This document shows positions 57,886 through 64,000 of a DNA stretch of 64,000 bases, one piece after another. The notes below the pieces were generated by a model, which worked only from the letters and a program-made list of their open reading frames with translations, did no database searches and was not told the DNA's origin. The first letter of the stretch is position 1, and each line of letters begins with the position of its first letter. The position numbers and the translations under genes are program-made. Source of the stretch: Sipunculus nudus (taxonomy: Eukaryota; Annelida; Sipuncula; Golfingiida; Sipunculidae); NCBI GenBank assembly GCA_026874595.1, contig CM049306.1, positions 34,552,019 through 34,616,018 of the forward strand. Direction: 5' to 3'.

Positions 57886-58690
57886 AGGTTCTGTATATGA
57901 TAGTTACTATTGAAATAATCATGATAAGGAAAGCACTTCAGTGTCTCACTCAGTGCGGCCGTTGTGCAGCCGTTAACGTCCAGTTGGTTTAAACATATTC
58001 ATTTCTACATTGAATGTACAAGCAACACACAAGTGCTAATGAACGTACTTTTCAATAATCAGTAATATATAATGCAGTAAATACAAATACAATACAATAA
58101 TAAAACAAAACAAAAATAAACATATGACGCACATACTTAAATACATCACATAAAGGACATACTTATACATACTTAATGTCTTGGTGAATCAAGCAACTAT
58201 AGCAAACTGCTGTTTTGGATATTTGAATAAAAAGATAGGGTTGAGCACATCAACAAAGTATATTTAATCAGCTAATCAGAAGTAATTCTAACGTATTTTA
58301 ACGTTTTTAACATTTTGCAACTTTTTTTTGGTTTTATATAAGCAGTGCATAACACTATTCCTTTTCGAAGCCAGTATTCTCCTTTTCTAAACATAATATT
58401 ACGAACACTACGTACCCTGCTGTGAAAACAATTAGCTCATTTTCTGTAGATAATATTTTACAGACAATAATATGTTTTCAATAGCAATGACAGTAGAGAA
58501 TACATAAACAAAACGGCTTTGTAATAAGGTTCGGTTTTGTTCACCATCTTAGCAATTATTGCTGTGTGATTTAAAACAATTTCGTTGGAACAGATAACTT
58601 TCCTCCATTAGGATAACGGAACCGATGGCTCACTGATATTGCGCTTTAATTTAAATAAAGAGTCTGATATTAGTACTTAAGAAGCAATTG
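57886..58690. other. AT-rich sequence, nothing recognised
   Basis: A-rich on the plus strand around 58070-58170. Confidence 0.45.
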
Positions 58691-58975
58691 CCTACTTGAA
58701 CTGTGTATTAATTAATTTACATGTCTGCTTAGCTATTAGGTTATAGAACTAATCACCTACTTAAACTGTGTCCTAATTAATTTAAATTGAATGTAAGGTA
58801 CAAGGATATAAGAACCGACCGCCAGCTTTAACTGAGTCTTAATTAATTTAATTTGATGGTCAGATACCAGGATATTGGATCAGACGTTAACATGCAAGGA
58901 ACAATTGTCTACTTAAATTGTGTCTTCATCATTTTACATTTATTGTCAGATAATGGCTCCGACGCAATTAAATAA
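58691..58975 (+). repeat. Degenerate tandem repeat, four units of about 65-86 bp
   Basis: Units start near 58691, 58756, 58822 and 58908 with CCTACTT.AACTGTGT followed by TAATTAATTTA. They carry a downstream GTCAGATA.CAGGATAT-like part that is clearest in the third and fourth units. Confidence 0.7.
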
Positions 58976-60787
58976 ACATACATATATTGCTATAGACTTA
59001 CACAATAAGGTTAGCAATCGAACAGCTGGGTTAAGTTATTATAACAGTCTAAACAACAAACATGGCCAACGGTGAGATAAAAGATTATCTTAGTAATTGA
59101 AGATGTTCTAGGCCTGTTAGATAATACCGCCTCATTACCGCACTCTGCTTGACGTGGCGATCCCACGTGACTTCCCCCTAGGGTCTGCTTTGTTTATCTA
59201 TGCCAATTCTAGTCTGGGCCTGTATCTAGGTATGTGTTGGGGAATGCAGACCCGAGATTCTTTGTAAATCATATACAAGTATTTTGATTCTTTATGCATT
59301 GATTATTTAATTCATTTGTATACTGTTTTGTTGCTTCCTTGTGTTATTAATCTTTTATATATTAATATGCTATTTATTGTCAATTTATCATGTTTTATTG
59401 ATTTATCAATTATTTAATCTATGTTTTATGCATTGTTTTATATTGCTTTATTGGTTTACTTATCGTTTTCACCTAAATAACACTCACATATGCATGTAGG
59501 CTTGGCCGATTTTCAAAATCAAAAGAATTAACATTGTGTGATAGTCTGACAAATAGACAAAACTCCTAAAAGTAAACTATCCCCGGACCAACCTATACAA
59601 AATTGTCGTTTAATTTTGAATAACTATTTTTAGAATCCTAATTTTACACAGACAGTAAAAGAAACAAACATCGTTCGTAAGAGAAAAAGATAAACAGTGG
59701 TGAAAACATAACCTCCGCTCTCCTTGGTTCGTAGAGGTAACTAGGGTGTCCGGTTTCACACTGATGCCAATTACTGGTACCCTGACAGCAAGCCCTGACT
59801 GAGCAATCTATTTGCACTGCAGATGGACTTTTTCTCTCCAGCTCCGTTATGTTTACATGGACGCACGACGAAAGGTTTTGTTTCAAAAGTAGTAATTCTG
59901 CTTAAGTGTGAGGAATAGCACCACAACCGACCTTGCTTTAATTAGATTTGGGAAAACCTCAAGAGCGCGATGCTGTCCTTTAAAAATGCCGCGTTCTGTG
60001 TAAATATACCTAATAGAAGTGCTTTGACCGGGAACAAACCATTATAATAAAAACATTTGGTCGTATATTTTTCTGTTTCTTTGAGCGTTTGGAAAATTCG
60101 CTGCTATAGTCGGTGCGTGGGAAGAACTGAAATAAAGCAGTAATGCACGCAAAATATCATGACACGACCATGACCTCTTTTCAGACGAGGCGCAGTAAAT
60201 TAGATATAATGTAAAGAAAACATAAAGAACTTGTATTTCCAAGTAAATACGATACGATTGGCCTCCCCCGTAAATGGGAATATAAACGAGATTATTACTT
60301 CAGCTGTCCGGTGATGCTATCCGGATATATGAATGGCGAGGCCTCACGAATAAAAATGATTTATCTATGAAATGGGAATGGTTACAGTCCGTCTTAAACG
60401 TGTACACTTGTACCGACGCGGCTAAAACCTGTTTAAAAAAGGGTTGTTCATTCGTTGCTTATATTTCTTTAATTTCTGCTGATATAGTGGAATTGCCGAT
60501 GGAAGGTACCTCTGTATCTCTAAAATATATAAGGTATTTTTATGGATTTTTGATGGTATGCATCTTTTACCATGAAATCCTTAGTCTGGATACAGTGTTT
60601 GACCAATTATCATGGTTAGTTCTTGAGTTATTGTAGAATTTGTCCAATATGAGAAAATTATGCCCGAAGAAGCTCTGAGCTGATCTCATCTCCTTTTTAA
60701 GTTATAATAAATATTGATTGAGGGACTGTGTCTCTAACGTGAGGGAGGATGAAAAATTTGATCAGCATGTCAGAAGAGGACATCCAG

Positions 60788-60789
<2 letters not shown>
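58976..60789. other. Nothing recognised
   Basis: The 89-residue ATG frame at 60367-60636 has no recognisable domain. I do not call it a gene. Confidence 0.45.

Positions 60790-60861
<72 letters not shown>
60790..60861. repeat. (TA)n microsatellite
   Basis: More than 30 TA units with one TTT break. It is followed by an AGAGA-rich stretch (60865-60925). Confidence 0.95.
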
Positions 60862-62459
60862 GATAGAGATACAAGATTCAGAGATCGAGAAACAGAGAGA
60901 GAAAAAGAGTGAGGGAGAAGAAAGATATAGACAATCTGAAAGAACCGGGAGTGCTTCAAATTTAGTGCATTATTCCTATGATATACCAGTCCTGAACCCT
61001 GACTCTAATATTTCATCAAGTCGTTCAGATTCTGACAGCTTTATGACATACATTTATATGGTTGGCTAGATCATGTGAGACGGTGAGTCGCCCAGACATC
61101 CCCAGGAATTCACGAGAAGAGCGGCGTTGAATTACGGCGTCTCCTAGAACTGTAACTGTACTGTTTATGATTTCCCAATAAAGATATCACAGCCCACCAG
61201 AGAGTCTATGGTGACTCTTCCAAAAGTAATAAAAGGCAGTTAGAAAAGGCAGATTTGTCTTATTCTGCTTTTAAAGTTCTGAAATCCTGACAGAAAATCT
61301 ATACTCTAAAAAAACGTGACGTGAAAATGAGTTGAATTTTAGCTGAAGCGTTGCAACATCGTACGATCTTAACGCTTCCGAATTGCCTTTCAGCTCCTTC
61401 TCCTCGGGCACCGAAACGCACTTTTTTCTCATATATTCATTTTATTATATTATCTCCGATAAATGGACCGTTATTTGTTGTCATATTTTTATTAAAATAA
61501 TGCCCGGTTTGCCACGCCGTCATATATGAATATAGCAACAGAGTCAGTTTTAATATACTGAGCAATTTTTTAAGAAGAGAAAAACATGGAATTTATATAA
61601 AAGTCTATGACAATTCTTTATTGTGCGAGCGGAATGGTTCAGTTATGTGGGACCACAAAGAAATTTTTAACATCTAAACAATGGTTTAAGATTTTCTCTA
61701 CGAGCAACAATGGCATCTTCCCTCATTTACTTAATGTGTCACCTTCTACCAAGAATGTTTTCCAATAGAAACACACACGTAAAGGCAATTTTTGCGTCAA
61801 ACTCAATATATCCAGTGCACTGTTAAGAAAGTTCATCACGTTCCCCCGGGAAATTCTGCTCTCAAGTAATAACACCAGCGACCTAAATGGTTAAACGCCC
61901 AAATCTACTTTCCGGAAGCGTTAAAAGCGTCTCTGAACTGAGAATGGACGCTGATGAGGCCGTCTTATCTCGGCGAGACGTCTGATAAGAGATAAATATC
62001 ATCCACTTTCTAGCTCTGGACGTTTAATCCAAAGCTCTGCTGATTAACTTCATCACCACTGTCTGTATGTTTTGTATATTTCTTTATACATTAGGATCTT
62101 TTAACATTTGTTCTCCACCCCCGCGTATGATTATTCCATGAAGAAAGAATGATTTCTCAGTGATCATACGCCTGATGTATAGATTGTTATATTTAGAAAA
62201 GTCATACCGCTGGTTAGCTGCTCTCATCAGGGATGGCATTCGACGTCACGTGTTTGCCATTCTTTAATGGTACAAAAACATTTGTTATAATATGTGATTT
62301 ATTTTTCAGCTATCAGTTCATTTTGCCTCACACAAAACTATCCAAGCAATCCCCCCGGCACACGGACATTAATATCTTACATTAAGCTTTATACGTTACT
62401 ATAGTTGTGTCTGTAGGTTAACACAGTCCATGTGTGTCCGTTTACATTAACAAGACTAA
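60862..62459. other. Nothing recognised
   Basis: Only a structured segment near 61915-62000 (see findings). Confidence 0.45.
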
Positions 62460-62600
62460 TATTCAGAAGAATCGATGAAGAAGGAAAATGTAGAAACACA
62501 GACTGACAGTGTGAAAAATCTTGATTTTGAAGTTGCACTGTACGGCCAACAGGTGGCCAACGTGGTATATTTATGTTCTTAACCATGGCGCTCAAAACAA
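62460..62600. repeat. Dispersed repeat (GGCCA.CAGGTGG), copy 2
   Basis: Counterpart of 28300-28440, same orientation. Confidence 0.55.
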
Positions 62601-63459
62601 GTAAATAATGTCTCTGGGACAGATATATTTTTTATTAACCTCAATAATATATACATATACTGATGTGGTACGGTGAGGGTGAGGTTAGACCCCTTCGGTA
62701 CTACCGGCTTAACATCTGAAACGTGTAAATTGAGGGTACGTGTGCTTGATGGTTTTGTAGCGAAACATTTAAAATCAGCCAAAATGAACTAATAGCGTGA
62801 CATAACAAAAACACTATTGAAACTGTTTAATTTGCGACTCACTTGCGTGTTTGCCATTAGTATTATAACGTCTTCATATAATTTGCAACTGTCATTATGA
62901 TTTTCCAACACATACAAACGACCATTAAACCTTTTAGGTTTTCTGTCAAAGTAGAGCCAAAGAAAAGGCAGCGAATCTAATCTTTTTAAATGAACTCATC
63001 TGCTTGTAAAGCAGGGTCATGTAATACATGGGCCTATCTATTGACAACCTTATCCCGGGGACATTTGTCAGTCTTGATTCTTTACATGGTGGAAAATCTA
63101 TACGGCAATGCGGCAGCGATACCTCCTTTTGGAGTGATTGCAGAAACACTCAAAAATGCTAATTGCAGCTATAAAACTCTGATTCGGTGCTATGGGTTTC
63201 AACTGTGAAACAGTGTGATTAATGGAGTTCTAACGAAAGTTTTCTTGTCTGTTTTTAGTGTTTCTTACAGTAATTGAGCACTACACTAACTTTATCAAGT
63301 GTCCTAATTAACCTGTGACACGAAGAGATTTTGAATGTATTGCAAAAATGGTACTTGTTAATGCTTTTCAGAGAAATCGTGTTTCTTTTCTTGCTAGAAA
63401 TATATACATATCTATTTTCTTAAATGCATGGGAACAAAAGCATTTTTTTTGGTGTAGGC
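62601..63459. other. Nothing recognised
   Basis: AT-rich. Short frames without domains. Confidence 0.45.
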
Positions 63460-64000
63460 ACAGCGGTCATGCTAGTCTGGGGCTTTCTAGCCGGCCCACG
63501 TGAGGACCCGTATGTAGAGACACAGCATTCGTTGTTCTAGATGTTTCCTGTAACGTGTTCACTATTGGGTTCTTTGGATTGTTCGAAAAGTGGAAAGTTC
63601 TCGGCTTGAGGGGAAAAGTTATAAATCAGGGGCTGTGTTTTAGAGCCGGGAGAGATGAGAGAGAGGAGAGATATATTCCAGTCAGTTTGTGGACCTTTTT
63701 CCTATAACTGCGGCAGTTAGAGCTTTTCTTCGACTTTGTAACGGATTTTATTTAGTCTTCAGTTTGCCTTTGGGATCACTATCAGAACTTCACTTCTGAA
63801 TTACAACGGATTAATTTTGTGAATGAACTGGACTGTTATTCTCTAAGAAGATTTATTTGAACTGTTCATCTGGGTTGTACAATATAAAGGACTTGTTGTC
63901 GCTGTGACAGTGGTGGTATCCAGGTACTGTACACTTTATTTATATATTTGTATTGATTTGCTGTTGTAGTGTTGTATACTGTGATTTAGTGTATTGTTAT
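63460..64000 (+). mobile_element. LTR-like repeat, truncated by window end
   Basis: Aligns with the reverse complement of 20640-21259, starting at CACAGCGGTC. It conserves the inverted CCAAT box (ATTGG near 63564), TATAAAT (63620-63626) and the block GTGACAGTGGTGGTATCCAG (63904-63923), then runs out of the window before the poly(A) signal is reached. An internal region of a retrotransposon, if any, would lie beyond 64000. Confidence 0.7.

Noticed and set aside
60367-60636. 89-residue ATG frame
   Set aside because: No domain, no neighbouring exon-like frame, and a length expected by chance in a six-frame scan of 64 kb.
25418-61069. Frames made of alternating Tyr and Ile at 25418-25667, 40964-41249, 42355-42603, 57199-57381 and 60718-61069
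   Set aside because: They are translations of (TA)n microsatellites.
28191-62595. Shared NINIP peptide in minus-strand frames at 28191-28448 and 62389-62595
   Set aside because: The peptide falls in a DNA repeat shared by both places; the rest of the frames do not align, so no protein is supported.

Overview
The window looks like non-coding, repeat-rich DNA from an animal nuclear genome, most likely a marine mollusc and probably a bivalve. The evidence is indirect: AT-rich sequence, long (TA)n runs, long poly-C/poly-G runs, several tRNA-derived SINEs, many small foldback elements, and a dispersed repeat of the TTTTTAGCTCA...GTCCGT type that is, from memory, very common in bivalve genomes. 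I find no protein-coding gene I can defend. The longest open frame (41828-42337) has no methionine and no recognisable domain, and is kept only as a weak exon candidate. Most other short frames lie in (TA)n runs, satellite DNA or transposon remnants.

Layout. 1-15.2 kb: AT-rich sequence holding one tRNA-type SINE, a GC-tract cluster near 1.3 kb, an inverted pair of repeats (3.25-3.68 and 5.01-5.31 kb), a foldback element at 4.72-5.49 kb, a 0.7-kb tandem duplication at 10.28-11.60 kb and a degenerate AGCATATGCT cluster at 13.4-14.2 kb. 15.2-19.6 kb: copies of the GCTCAG/GTCCGT repeat in both orientations, with GACTCGGACTT-rich blocks between them. 19.6-21.4 kb: two SINEs and an LTR-like element on the minus strand that ends in a poly(A) tail; a second copy starts at 63.46 kb and runs off the window. 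25.4-26.8 kb: a 1.2-kb element with TTA target duplications, then a SINE. 30.0-31.3 kb: a dense cluster with a 402-bp foldback element flanked by an 11-bp target duplication, a 572-bp foldback element with TTA target duplications, and a near-perfect 29-bp hairpin. 36.3-39.65 kb: the GCTCAG/GTCCGT repeat again, here as nested tandem units of about 165 and 340 bp.

42.77-49.13 kb: the most striking feature, a 6.4-kb satellite. Its left edge is built of 33-bp monomers. Its core is a 124-bp four-monomer higher-order repeat, and on top of that lie block duplications at offsets of 809, 1061 and 1870 bp. 49-64 kb: sparse dispersed repeats, a 205-bp MITE at 55.3 kb, a 188-bp inverted duplication at 57.35 kb whose arms carry a hammerhead-ribozyme-like core, and a degenerate 65-86-bp tandem repeat at 58.7 kb.

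There are no genes working together here. The interest lies in mobile-element structure and satellite evolution. All family names are from memory and inspection; no search was run.
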